From: Galeruca laticollis
Taxonomy: Eukaryota; Arthropoda; Insecta; Coleoptera; Chrysomelidae
Reading direction: 5' to 3'
Length of the DNA stretch: 64,000 bases
NCBI GenBank assembly: GCA_963921935.1
Contig: OY998180.1
Span: 48,615,731 to 48,679,730 of the forward strand
How positions within the stretch are numbered: the stretch's first letter is position 1; every line of letters starts with the position of its first letter. The position numbers and the translations under genes were made by a program. Positions 1 through 11,127 of the stretch are shown here, one piece after another. The notes under the pieces were generated by a model, which worked only from the letters and a program-made list of their open reading frames with translations, was not told the origin of the DNA and made no database searches.

Positions 1-1193
1 ATATCGTTATACACAAATATACCTGTAGAATTTGCTTTAGAAGTAATTAAAGAAAAATGGAATCTTCTAAGATCACATACGTCTCTTTCTTGTGAAGAAT
101 TTATTAATGGAATAAAAATGATATTAAATAACAACTATTTTCAATATAAAGACAATTTTTACCAGCAAATTGATGGTTGTGCAATGGGCTCACCAATTTC
201 CTCATGTATAGCACAATTAGTTATGGAATTTTTAGAAGAACGTGTTTTACAAAATACTTCTACAGATTTAATTTTCTTTAAACGTTACGTAGATGACTGT
301 ATATTAGCTATACCAGAAAATCAAATACCCAAAATATTACATGAATTCAATAACTTTAATTCCAAACTTCAGTTCACACATGAAATAAAGATAAATGGTT
401 GCATTAATTTTTTAGATTTAACACTAATTAGAAACAATAATAATAACAATATCAAAACGAAACTTTACAACAAACATACATGGTCAGGTAGATATTTAAA
501 TTTTAATTCATATCACTCTAAAAATCAAAGGCGTAGTCATTGGATTAATAGATCGAGCCATAAAACTAACTTCTTCTGATTATCGTCCAGAAATTTTAAA
601 GAAAATGGAAGAAATACTCATAGAAAATGGTTATCCTCAAAACTTTATTAGAAACATTCAAAAACAACGAACATTAAAATATTACAATGCCTCGAAATTT
701 AAAACCAAGATAAATACCCCACAAAAATATGTAGCATTACCTTATACAAATGAATTATCAGAAAAATTAAAATATATACTTAAAAAACAAAATATTCAAG
801 TATGTCATAAGTCACACTACCGTACATCAACTGCCTTCACACCTTTAAAAGGCAAAAAACCCGATTAAAAAACAATCTAATTTAATATATTCTATTTATT
901 GTCTTAATTGTCCAAAAAAATATGTCGGAATGACCACCCAATACTTAGACAATCGAAGAAATGGTCATAAATACACAAAAAATGCTTCAACTGCACTTCA
1001 TAAACATGAAACAAATGAAAAACATGAATTTGATTTTCAAAACACAAAAATTATTTACAAAGACCAAAACGTCACTAAACCCAAAATTAAAGAAATGATT
1101 GCAATAAAAAATGAACCTGAAGCACTGAATGATAAGAAAGACATAGAAAAATTAAGCAAAATTTATCATAACCTTTTACATATATCCTCATAA
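1..1193 (+). pseudogene. Penelope-like element RT and GIY-YIG endonuclease (5'-truncated by window edge, frameshifted)
   Basis: The frame is open from base 1 and starts with the Penelope-type RT motif SLYTNIP. It continues through QIDGCAMGSPIS and the catalytic block RYVDDCILAIP (about 283-315), then INFLDLTLIRN. Penelope-like elements encode an RT related to telomerase and usually a C-terminal GIY-YIG nuclease. The nuclease follows after two frameshifts. Near 530 the frame moves from frame 1 to frame 2 (VVIGLIDRAIKL...). Near 860 it moves to frame 3, giving IYSIYCLNCPKKYVGMT, where YSI...YVG stands for GIY...YIG, followed by conserved Arg and GH. The frame ends at 1193. With two frameshifts the protein cannot be made as it stands. 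The RT N-terminus lies left of the window. Confidence 0.85.
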
Positions 1194-1434
1194 CTATAAA
1201 AAATAAAATAAACCAATAATATAATTAATATTTATCCATTAACATTTTCAAACACACTCTAAATTTAAATATTAGAAATAAAGTAAGACACATTGCATTA
1301 AAGATAGTTGTCAAGGTACGTACTCCTTTGAAAATTCATAACTACGTTTATTCTATTTGTCACCTTTAATGTCAATTTAGTATTGTCACTGTTTTACAAA
1401 TTATGTATTTTATATTTTGAATTTATAATAAAAA

Positions 1435-1469
1435 CTTTTGAAAAAGCCTTATATTTAAGGCGAAACGTC
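1435..1469 (+). ncRNA. degenerate hammerhead-ribozyme-like motif of the Penelope-like element
   Basis: A perfect stem GCCTTA/TAAGGC (1446-1461, 4-nt loop) is followed directly by GAAACGTC (1462-1469). This is the order of hammerhead stem II, the GAAA core and the 3' strand of stem III. The 5' core box should read CTGANGA but is TTTGAAAA, so it looks mutated. I did not find a convincing 5' partner for the CGTC strand. Hammerhead motifs in Penelope-like terminal repeats are known; activity of this copy is doubtful. Confidence 0.4.
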
Positions 1470-1528
1470 AAGTTAACTTACAAGAGTTTTAATCTGAACC
1501 TTCCCCAAGAAAAATACTTCAAAAAAAT

Positions 1529-1552
1529 TATATATATATATATATATATATA
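1529..1552. repeat. TA dinucleotide run
   Basis: Short (TA)n run at the 3' boundary of the Penelope-like element, within an A/T-rich stretch. Confidence 0.8.
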
Positions 1553-1579
1553 AATATACATATATTATAAAAAAAAAAT

Positions 1580-1692
1580 ATGAGGAAATATACAGGGTGG
1601 CCACAGCTATGAATGCACGACATGCCCTATGCCCTTACCTGGAAAATATGCCGATATCTACATGGTGGCTCACAGCCTGTATATTTCCTCAT
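1580..1692. repeat. short foldback element with CAGGGTGG-type arms
   Basis: Left arm 1580-1604 (ATGAGGAAATATACAGGGTG and on to GCCAC) is repeated inverted at 1665-1692, with a few mismatches near the inner end. Spacer is about 60 bp. Arms carrying ACAGGGTG are common at the ends of short non-autonomous insect DNA elements. No coding capacity. Confidence 0.6.
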
Positions 1693-1896
1693 ATTTCGAT
1701 CCTCGTTCTTACAATATGCAATTTTACCAAATTATATAGGATATTTAAAAAGATATGGCAATTTTTATATCAAAATCGCTACGAAATAAACATTCTGTAT
1801 AGAACTAGTAAATGAATGACTATTCATTTTGCCTAGTAAGTTGACGAATATTGTCTAGTTTTCAATTGTAACATAAATCATCGACGAACACCTGTA

Positions 1897-2013
1897 TACA
1901 GGGTGAGCTAAAAAGTAAACTTATGATTTTCTCAATTTTTTTAAATGGTTCCACCTATATTTTTTTTTCAATTCTATTTGGATGTCGTTTCATTTTTGTG
2001 AAGCATTCCCTAT
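1897..2013 (+). repeat. dispersed repeat beginning TACAGGGTGA, copy 1
   Basis: Starts TACAGGGTGAGCTAAAA, contains GATTTTCTC and ends at AAGCATTCCCTAT. The same landmarks in the same order and at nearly the same spacing recur at 40431-40548. Family identity is not recognised. Confidence 0.55.
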
Positions 2014-2624
2014 ACCTAACTTCATTACTTTCCAAAATATGTTCAAGTTTCTTCAAATTTTAGTAATATTTCGTTAGTGTAAACAAATAATAAACCATAA
2101 CAATATTCAGTGTCCACCCACAACGTTTATGCAAGTTTGTATTAGATTTTCAAATGAATTTGCTACATTTCTCAACATACTATATGACGCGTACTTCACC
2201 TCACACAGGTTCTTACCAACTGGCGCGTCACTTTGGATACCCCCGATGCAAAGTTTTTGAAACAAATGCTCGGGCGCTAGATTATTTTACGTGGTTTACT
2301 CCACGGCCCCTTGACCTTTAGCGTCAAGAGTTCCAGGTAGCCTCAGATGGAGGTTACGGAAAATTCCAGGGGTCTCGTTGAATTTAAAACTTCTACAAAA
2401 CTATAACCCTTAGACGGCGATGCTACGGGATATAAAGAAAACACTGATTGTATTGATTTGTATATTACAAGTCCTATCCAGTATTGTATGAGCTCTAGTA
2501 CAAGTCGGTCGTGTGTATCGGTATTCTCGAAGCTTTCAAGTTATGTTAAATCGTTAAATTCCTATTAGAACATTTTTTGCGGAAACTAAATTTAGAAGGA
2601 AATAACCAATTTATTTTGAAACAA
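2014..2624. other. non-coding, probable 5' untranslated region of LINE-1 in its right part
   Basis: No ORF with recognisable similarity. From about 2150 the base composition becomes less AT-rich than the flanks, up to the ORF1 ATG at 2625. This fits the 5' UTR with internal promoter that non-LTR elements carry. I could not place the 5' end or a target duplication. Confidence 0.35.
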
Positions 2625-4151
2625 ATGGATGTCCAACCGGGGGGTAGACCCCCCGATAAACCACCCACACCCATGTCGGAAAATGATGAAACCCCTTTTG
2701 CAGGTTTTGAAAACAAAATAGGTACAAGTAATAAAAACTCAGAAAAAGTAAGTAGATCCGATCCAATAATAATAAATGAATCATTTAATACACTACAAAA
2801 CAAACAAGTCACAAAAACAGGTAATTATGATAAGCTCAACAAAAAGCAAAAAAGCAGCCTGTTTATAAATATGGGTTAAATGACCTCGGTCCTTTCCATA
2901 TTTATGTTGAAAATAGCGAAACTGATTTTAAAGGCAGGCTAAATGCATTAAAAATCGGAGATATAATTCTTTCAAACTCTCCGGAAATAGATAACAAAAT
3001 CCAAAGTGTAGACGCGATAGGTCGCAATAGAATAAGGATAATCATGAAAGACAACAAAAGTGCAAATTACCTTCTCGAAAATTGTGAACATAAAATATTC
3101 ATTGAAAAAAAAATTAAATATTTATATTCCCAAATTTATAATATTTAGACAAGAAGTTATTAGGGATATAGCATTAGACTTTTCCGAGGAATATGTTAAA
3201 AACAAAATAAAACAGTACGACTTCAATACCAAATTCGAAGTTACTAGCGTAAAGAGAATAAATAGAAAAGTTTCTAATAATGGGAAAGTAGAATATGTGC
3301 CAACTAAATCATGTGTAGTAAACTTTAAAACACAATCTTTACCAAAATTCATCACAATAAATAAAGTTTTGAAGGAGGTGGAACCCTACCAATAAAAAGT
3401 ATTACTATGTTTCAATTGTTTAAGATATGGCCATCTTGGCGGACAATGTAAGAGTCATCCAAGGTGCAGTAAATGTCACAAACCTCATAATACAAAAGAA
3501 TGTCAAGAACAAAATGTCATACCCAAATATTTAAGCTGTAATGGCAATCATTTTACTACAAACTTCAACGAATGCGATGAATTTAAAAGACAAAAACTAA
3601 TAAAAAACGCAATGACAACTAATAATATAATTTATCATGATGCCAATTCCAAAATTTCCTATGCAAATGTAGTCTCAAAAAATCTAAACATGCTATCCAA
3701 CCCACAACAAATCCCCACCCAACCGGCTATTTAGCCTCATTTACACTCCCAACCATCAAATCACCAAGAAACCGCAAACCAACACGACGTAACTGAACAC
3801 CCACGGACATACTCACATCCAAGGGTACCTAATAAACGGCAGAGGTCCAGCTGCCCAGATCCAACTTTATTGGCTCGCAAGGAAATCATCTCAAATCCCC
3901 GTCCCCCAGGCCCAAACTTTAATATCCTAAATAATTACTTATATACTCAACATACCCATACAAGCAATCTAGTAGACAATGAAAATTTAGACCAAAATGT
4001 AATCAAAACTCTTTTTGAAATATTTTACGAGTTATTAAATAAACTTAAAGAAACTAACAATATAAATGTGTCAAAAGAGAACTTAGAAAATCTATTTAGT
4101 AATCAATTAAAAAGAATTTTGTCATGTGAAACGTCAAATTCGCAGTCGTAA
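2625..4151 (+). pseudogene. LINE-1 ORF1 (Gag-like, CCHC zinc knuckles)
   Basis: Nucleic-acid-binding ORF1 protein of a non-LTR element. The N-terminus is rich in Pro and Gly (QPGGRPPDKPPTP). A conserved block with NDLGPFH and IGRNRIRI runs out of frame through 2880-3060. Another conserved block lies at 3140-3390. Three CCHC-type knuckles follow (about 3405-3590), beginning CFNCLRYGHLGGQC and CSKCHKPHNTKEC. Stops at 2877, 3393 and 3733 and several frameshifts break it. ATG 2625 was chosen because the aligned LINE-B ORF1 begins just upstream of the same GGRPP motif. The frame ends at 4151, just before the endonuclease. Confidence 0.7.
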
Positions 4152-4154
4152 ACA

Positions 4155-4773
4155 AATAATAAATTTTTGCAATGGAACTGCCGATCGGCAGTATCCAATA
4201 AGGAAAACTTAGAATATTTATTACAATCAAATCATATAAATATTACGCTCTTAACAGAAACATGGTTCAAACCAAATAAATATTATAATTTTAAAAGTTA
4301 TAACATAGTAGGAACTGATATAAATGATGGATATGGTGGAACTGCCATACTAATAAAAAAACAATATCTTGTTTAAAGAGGTTAACATAACAAATAATAG
4401 AAACATTCCAAATAGTTGTATACAAACAGATGTATGTATTATCAAAAAAACAGTACACATAGTATCAGTTTACATAAAACCAAATACAAAAATAAAATTA
4501 CAAGAATGGATTCAATTTTTTAACAGTATACCAAAACCATTTCTAATAGGTGGAGACTTTAATTCTCACCATCAATCGTGGGGATGTGAATTTGACGATT
4601 CATATGGAAATGTTCTACTAGATGCCTTAAATCATTGTAACTTAGCAATATTAAACTATGGCTCACCCACTCTTGTTACAAGAGGTAGAGACAGCGCTTT
4701 AGATCTTACAATTTGTTCGCAAGAAATAACACAACACCTCAATTGGATTGTTGTAAATGATCCTTGCCTTTAA
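4155..4773 (+). pseudogene. LINE-1 APE-type endonuclease domain
   Basis: Apurinic-type endonuclease that nicks the target during retrotransposition. Visible motifs: LQWNCRSAVSNKENL at the start, the TETWF block with the catalytic Glu (about 4254), GYGGTAI, then IGGDFNSHHQSWG with Asp/Asn (about 4548-4590), and ALDLTI. A frameshift near 4370 separates the first 70 codons from the rest. The final SDHxP motif is missing at the junction to the RT frame, suggesting a small deletion near 4765. Confidence 0.75.
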
Positions 4774-6970
4774 TATATTATTTCGAATCACCACAACAAC
4801 ACTCACATTTTCAAAATATAAAACATAACATCTGGATACCTAAAAATGCTAACTGGACAAACTACATTGAAACACTTGAAAATATGACACCTGCAACGTG
4901 CTACAACAAATTTGTGGAAAACATTAATATGGCAGCTGAGAAGACCATACCAAAGAAAAAGACAAACTCAAATCCCCGAAGGAACCACAATCCGAAGATA
5001 TGGTGGAACTCAACCTGTGAAGAGGCAGTAAAAAACAGAAAAGAGGCGTATATAAAATACAAAAATAACCCAAATGTCCAAAACCTTATGGAGTATAATA
5101 GACTGGAAGCAGTAGCTAAAAAAACATTCAAACACACCAAAAAACAACAGTGGGCTAAATACTGTGAAAGTCTAAATTCCTTAACACCAATAAAGGAAGT
5201 GTGGCAAAAAGTAAATTCCTATAAAAACAGAAAACAGCAAAATAAATTACTATTAGATGATAAAGCAGAATGGATACATGAATTTCACTGTAAAATTTCA
5301 CCAACATGGGTTAAAGATATAAAAACAAGTCCAATGGTAATGACTTGCTGCAAAAATTGTCAACACTTACTAAACGACATAAACATGTGGGAGCTCGAAA
5401 GAGCTTTAAAACAAACAAATAAGTCTCCTGGAAAAGACAATATTACCTATTCGATGTTATACAATTTACCACCAGAACACAAAAAATCCCTCCTGAAAAT
5501 CTATAACCTTATTTGGAGAAAACAACATAGTATTGCAACTAGCTGGAAGGAATATGTAGTATTGCCAATATTAAAACCAGGAAAACCCTTACACCAATCA
5601 AACTCATACAGACCAATTTCTTTAGCTTCATGTATCCTTAAGACCTTAGAATCATCAAGAATAGGTTGGAACAGTGGCTAGAAACAGAAAATATTCTCCC
5701 AAAAAGACAATATGGATTCCGGAAATCTAGGTCCACTCTAGAAGCTTTGACAATGTTTGTCACCGACGTTCAGACAGGTTTGACAAATAAAGAAACGACA
5801 GTAGCAGCTTTCCTGGATATCTCCGCAGCTTTCGACAATGTTAATCTTGACATACTAACCCGCAAACTGGCTGATATTGGTGTCCCTACAGAGCTAGCAA
5901 CTTTCTTGATCTCTCCATATTCAGGAAGAACTACATACATCAAAATAAACCACGACTTGAATTCGCCACGTCAAACGCAATCGCAGATAGGACTTCCACA
6001 AAGGAGTATATTAAGCCCACTTCTTTACGTGTTATATACCCTAGATATTGATTCTATAGTAAGAAATACAAATATTATCCAATTCGCAGATGATTAACTG
6101 CTCTACTCTACAAACAAAAATCTAAATATTACTTTGGACAAACTTAGCACTGACTTTTATAATATTAAACAATGGATGTCTACAAACAACTTCGTATTAT
6201 CTCAACAAAAGTCAGAAGTATGTATTTTTGCCAAAAAGAGAAACATCCCACAAGGGCAAATTCAATTAGGACCCAATCGCTTTCCAATCAAAACCGCGGT
6301 TAAATATTTGGGTGTTTACCTGGACTGCAAATTACTTTGGAAAGATTGCATTCACAGCATTATAAAAAAAGCTCAAAATTCAATAAACATCATTCAAGCA
6401 TTCTGTCGTACTAAATGGGAAGCAGACCCTAACATCGCCCACCTATTTTACAGGACAATGACGAGATCAATTTTCGACTACAGTAGTAACCTTTACGGAA
6501 CAGCAGCGGAATCTCATCTACAAAAAATAGAAACTCAAAAAAATCGATGTCTTAGAATATGTCTTGGCTATTTAAAATCAACACCAGTACATGTCATGGA
6601 AGCAGAGGCAATAGAGCCTCCACTATCCCTTAGAAGAAAACTAATCAGCGAAATTTTCATAACTAAATTATTTGCTAAACGTGCTCAAACCATTCACTCC
6701 ATACACAACCTTTCGATATTAGTCCTTACCCACCCATACTGGCAACACAAAAAAACTCAGCTAACTGTGGACAGCTACACACGTATCGTCAAGTACCAGG
6801 AAATTGTATTTTCCTCAAATACCCTTCCATTTTATGCAGAGCAACACCACCTTTTATTCTCTTCAAAAATGGAAACTGGTTACGTAAATCCAAACTTCTT
6901 AGAGCAAATCAACCATTTCCGGCCAGAATACATATATATACAGTATTGGGAACATTACGAGGGAACATAG
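4764..6970 (+). pseudogene. LINE-1 reverse transcriptase
   Basis: RT of the same ORF2. Motifs in order: NKSPGKDNITYSML, SYRPISLASCILKTLE (about 5609), YGFRKSRSTLEAL, FLDISAAFDNVN (catalytic Asp, about 5812), GLPQRSILSPLLYVL, then QFADD followed by a TAA stop at about 6097. The thumb region (KYLGVYLDCKLLWK, RICLGYLKSTPVHVMEAEAI) continues in the next open stretch to 6970. One frameshift near 5665 and the stop after FADD inactivate it. The RNase H domain seen in LINE-B is absent. Confidence 0.8.
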
Positions 6971-7022
6971 GTTTTACCTTCAATGTGTTAGAAAGAGACA
7001 AAATACATATAAATTCAGTGCA

Positions 7023-7275
7023 CCATTCTTTTTCGCTAACAGGATATCATAAAGTGCAAAACGTTCAATACAAGAAGTTAAAAATACAGATGTGTAATGT
7101 GAACAGTTTAGTTTATTAATTGAGAAATAATAAGATTGTACTAAACTGATAGCTTAATGCAATGAACAATAAAAAAAATCAACATTACTTTCGTTTATCC
7201 CTTCATGATTAATTTACAAAGAAATAATTCAGCAGTAATAATCTAATTCACTATATTAGTTTGGTTAGTATTGGA
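7023..7275 (+). repeat. internally deleted relative of the neighbouring mariner-type element
   Basis: At about 7032-7062, TTTTTCGCTAACAGGAT...CATAA is close to the segment TTTTTCGCTAACCGGATC inside the left inverted repeat of the element at 7288. At 7201-7270, CTTCATGATTAATTTACAAA and on is about 85-90% identical by eye to 7943-8012 inside that element. The two blocks lie about 170 bp apart here against about 605 bp there, as expected for a shortened copy. Confidence 0.6.
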
Positions 7276-7287
7276 ATAAATAACATA

Positions 7288-7597
7288 ACATGCGAAATAA
7301 AATTTGTATTAATAATAATATGTGTTTCCAAATATCTCAATTCTCATTTTTCGCTAACCGGATCTCATAAGTGGAAAACCCACAACGTCGGCCTCTTACT
7401 ATTTGTAGCTTCTGACAGTATTGCCAATTTTCATTGTATATTTATATTAATTGTAAAATGCATTGTTCTAACACGAGAACAAGTTATAAGAAGATTTTAA
7501 TTATGATAATTCAAGAGGTTGTAACAGATCAAGATATAATTAATTCCATCTATTCGTTAAATATTTTATTGTAATGCTGGAAATTGTTCTAGTTTTC
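7288..7597 (+). repeat. left terminal inverted repeat of the DD41D mariner-type element
   Basis: 310 bp, matched in inverted orientation by 9963-10272 with few mismatches (for example CCGGATC against CAGGATC on the other arm). The flanking TA is at 7286-7287. Confidence 0.9.
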
Positions 7598-8597
7598 GAA
7601 AAAGTATAAAATGAATAAATTAGAGAATCGAGTATAGTTAGAAAAGTTTTAAAATTGCCAATAACTTTTTTATTATTGTAAAAATTATTTTCTGTCACCT
7701 TAAAATAATGGATAATGATTTCGATATGGCAATGCTGCTTCAATCGTCGACAATGTTATTCTTGTTAATTTCCATTGGTTAGGATCATCCGTGACCCTAC
7801 AACTCACTAGGCGGTAGTCTTTCCGAAGGCGGTGCCTGGCATACAATTGATTTATCGAAACAATTGTCAATTTTTTAGAATTTTCAATAACTTTTATTAT
7901 ATTGTGGAATTAACTAGAGACCGTGAGTTTCATTTAAAAACCTTCATGATGAATTTACAAAGAAATAATTCAGTAGTAAGAAACTAATTCACTATATCAG
8001 TTCGGGTAGTACACGCTAATATGATTTGAACAATAAATTAAAATCTACCTAATAGGTATTTGAAATAAGTACCACTAAAAAATCACTGGAAAATAGCTAA
8101 AAAAATTACATTCGTCGATAGAGGGTACAATTAATGAATGTAAGCATAATAATTTTCATTAACAACATCATAAGGAATAGTTTTAAAGATCTCAATGTAA
8201 AGCGCCTCTGTTTCCTACGCTCCTGATAAAACGATTTCGCTTACAGCTCAAATTCTATTTTTATCTGTCCCCTCTCTTCATTTTCAATCCACGCGTTAGA
8301 CTGTAGAGTGCCTTTCAAAAATTCCTTTTTATTTGTGAGAGAAATCAGTCACATTTAATTTCAACGTAAAACGATATCCTCTCACGTCCAAAAAGAAATT
8401 ATCATGGTCACATGGAGTTACCAGTGTGTTGGAGAAGGACAATCATGAGACAGAGAATTAAAAGCCAGCGTAGATTATTACACCAGACGAATACGAATCG
8501 CGCGTGCGCCTCTTGAAGATGTTCAACTGTACAATCTGGGTACTTCACTAAACGTTTGTTTGCGAATGAGTAACGATCTTTTGCAAATCTTATTAAA

Positions 8598-9672
8598 ATG
8601 AGTATGCAAGTACACCATAAAGAGCAAATTGTAAAATGGTACTACCAGGGTCATTCATATCGAGAAATAGCAGAAAATTTGTTTATTGTGGCATTCGAAA
8701 ATGCCCAACCAATTAGCAAAAAACAAGTGAGAACGGTTATAAAAAATTTTGAAGAGCATGGATGTGTCAATCCTACTAAACATGGACCCCGTACACAAAA
8801 ACGTCAAACAAAACCAGAAAAAGAAGAAAGAGATATTTTAATTTGTGCCAGTGTGGAAAATAATCCCCTACAATCGTCCACTCATATAGCAAAGGATTTT
8901 GATGTTGATCCGAAAACGAATCGGACTGTATTAAAAAAAAAATGGTTATCGTAGTTTCAGACTGAAAAAGAGCCATGAAATTTTTCCAGACGATCAATTT
9001 CGTAGAATGGAATTTTGTGAAATAATTATGGAAAGAATACAATTGGACGCAAACTTTTAGAAAAATATTTTGTTCACAGATGAATCGACTTTTCCCATAC
9101 ACGGTGCACATAATTCATCCGTTATTCGATATTGGTCAAGGACAAATTTATACAAACATTATAATAATAGGACTCAATATCCCCAAAAGTTAAATGTTTG
9201 GGCTGGAATATTAGGTGACCATTTAATTGGACCATTTTTTATTGACGGCAATTTAACCGGACAGAAATATTTGGACATGCTGGAAAATCAAATTACTCCT
9301 GCCCTTATACAATTAGGTGTCAACTTCAATGATATCTGGTACCAACATGACGGTTGTGCATCACATAATTATCGACTAGCAATAAACTTTCTAAATACAC
9401 AATTTCCCAATCGCATAATCTCCACGAATGGTAACATAAGATGGCCTGCGAGATCTCCAGATCTGGCTCCCAACGATTTTTTTGTCTGGGGTTATATAAA
9501 ATCGAGAATTTATGGGTTTCAAGAAAACAGAGCCTCTTCTCTAAATGAACTAAGGAAACAAATTTGTATGCAAATAACACCTGAAATGCTCATACGTGTT
9601 CGTCAAGAGTTTTATAACCGTCTCAGCTACTGCTTAGCGCAAAACGAGGATTTATTCGAACATTTGATTTAA
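8598..9672 (+). pseudogene. mariner/Tc-type transposase, DD41D
   Basis: DDE transposase that would cut and rejoin the element ends. The N-terminus is helix-turn-helix-like (KEQIVKWYYQGHSYREIAENL, interrupted after about 8950). The catalytic part has TDEST (first Asp, about 9079), YQHDGCASH (second Asp, about 9350) and SPDLAPNDFF (third Asp in NDFF). Exactly 41 residues lie between the second and third Asp, the spacing described for rosa-like DD41D elements. A frameshift in the A-run near 8931-8945 and an in-frame TAG at about 9058 break the gene. Start 8598 is the first Met before the HTH. Confidence 0.85.
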
Positions 9673-9962
9673 GTTCATTGAAGAATTAAGTTTTATTTTT
9701 TAATTTATTACATATCATAATATTACTTTTATTTAAAAATTGTAGGCATTAGAATTCGATTTTAGTTTTATTTTCATTTTTTTTTTAATTTACACTGTGT
9801 GTGTGTTTACACAGAGAATTCGTTCTCATTTGCATACAAACGATAACAAACGATAAAGATACCAATTTTTTTTACTAACATTCGAAACACAGCAGATGTT
9901 TGGAGACCAATTTCACGTTGCCAAATCTGAAAAAAAGTAAAGGTTTTAACCGCTTTCAAACT

Positions 9963-10272
9963 GAAAACTAGAACAATTTCCAGCATTACAATAAAATATT
10001 TAACGAATAGATGGAATTAATTATATCTTGATCTGTTACAACCTCTTGAATTATCATAATTAAAATCTTCTTATAACTTGTTCTCGTGTTAGAACAATGC
10101 ATTTTACAATTAAAATAAATATACAATGAAAATTAGCAATACTGTCAGAAGCTACAAATAGTAAGAGGCCGGCGTTGTGGGTTTTCCACTTATGAGATCC
10201 TGTTAGCGAAAAATGAGAATTGAGATATTTGGAAACACATATTATTATTAATACAAATTTTATTTCGCATGT
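9963..10272 (-). repeat. right terminal inverted repeat of the DD41D mariner-type element
   Basis: Inverted copy of 7288-7597. The flanking TA is at 10273-10274. Confidence 0.9.
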
Positions 10273-10276
10273 TACG

Positions 10277-11060
10277 GTTTGAAAATGGTTTAAATAAAAT
10301 AGACGGAAACGTTACCACTATAAGCAAGTGATTATTTCTGACGGAAACCCATGAAAATATAAGAAATATATTAATAGTGTTGTGTGCGTAGTTGAACTCT
10401 ATATACAGAAAGTGATTCAATGTTATAAATGTTTACAGCATGGTCATGTTGTTTTATAGTATGAAAACTTTATGTATGAATTGTACAAAAGAAAAAACAG
10501 ACAACCACACTTGCCGAGACCCTCAAGATAGTTTTAGTCTTCATTGTCAAAATGATCAGCATAAATATATTTCTAAACAATGTCCGTAATTTTAATAATA
10601 AAACAAAATTAAAAAACATATGGCAGATTGTATTGTAACTTACCTGGAAGAAAAAACTAGCTTGAGAGGTTCATATTCCTCTGTATTAAATACATCAAAT
10701 AGTTACTTAGTACTCGAAAACCTTTCAGAAAACTCGGAAAATTTCCCACTGCTACCAAATAGAGAAAGTAGACTAAACAAAATTATTAATAAAAATAATA
10801 AACATTCAGTCATTTCAAGCTAACTCCCCAATAACCTCAGTAAATTCTAGGCCTATTCTACCTCACAGGCTGCTTCGCCTAACAAAAAAAGAAAAGCGCA
10901 GTGACCAATTAATGAGAGAATGTTTCCCTTTACATTTGGTGCAAATAAAACTCTTGCTTCCAATTACTCAAGTAGTTTAAATCAAAACCAAGATGGCGTA
11001 GACGAATTCGTAAAAATAATTTTCAATGTATTTCAAAGTATTCTACACAATGTTGAATCA
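10277..11060 (+). pseudogene. LINE-C ORF1 remnant (CCHC)
   Basis: Reading across frames gives KRFENGLNKIDGN, then a knuckle beginning IQCYKCLQHGH (about 10417-10450) and a Cys/His segment with NDQHKYISKQCP. The intervening frames are broken. Downstream, 10620-10823 encodes a low-complexity Ser/Asn-rich segment typical of the ORF1 tail. Judged ORF1 because of the knuckles and because an endonuclease follows. Confidence 0.55.
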
Positions 11061-11127
11061 TTTAGTAATCTTTAAAATATAGATACAAATTGTGTTATGA
11101 GAAAAATATATAGTTTTTATTCCAATA

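Larger units (their letters stand above)
1..1552 (+). mobile_element. Penelope-like retroelement, 3' portion
   Basis: RT/GIY-YIG coding remnants are followed by an AT-rich 3' region (1194-1434), a hammerhead-like GCGAAACGTC motif at about 1461-1470 and a TA dinucleotide run at about 1529-1552. A hammerhead-like terminal repeat next to the coding region is typical of Penelope-like elements. The left end is outside the window and the exact right end is uncertain. Confidence 0.75.
2625..7010 (+). mobile_element. LINE-1: non-LTR retrotransposon, I/LOA-like (EN-RT), decayed
   Basis: Order is ORF1 with CCHC knuckles, then APE-type endonuclease, RT, and the RT C-terminal region. It is the same family as LINE-B on the minus strand (21127-26915). 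Shared blocks include RDIA/RDIS in ORF1, WNCRSAVSNK in the endonuclease, and the thumb-region stretch RICLGY. LINE-B still has the RNase H domain, whereas this copy stops near 7010 before it, where mariner-type sequence begins. Many frameshifts and stops. Family placement is by domain order only. Confidence 0.8.
7288..10272 (+). mobile_element. Tc1/mariner-superfamily DNA transposon, DD41D type, with 310-bp terminal inverted repeats
   Basis: The outer ends read ACATGCGAAATAAAATTTG on the left (7288) and its reverse complement on the right, ending CGCATGT at 10272. Both are flanked by TA (7286-7287 and 10273-10274), the superfamily's target duplication. The inverted repeats run 7288-7597 and 9963-10272, nearly identical. 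The transposase gene is central. The element sits between the broken 3' end of LINE-1 and ORF1 remains of LINE-C. The near-identity of the long repeats indicates a fairly recent insertion or homogenisation, although the transposase is already broken. Confidence 0.9.
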
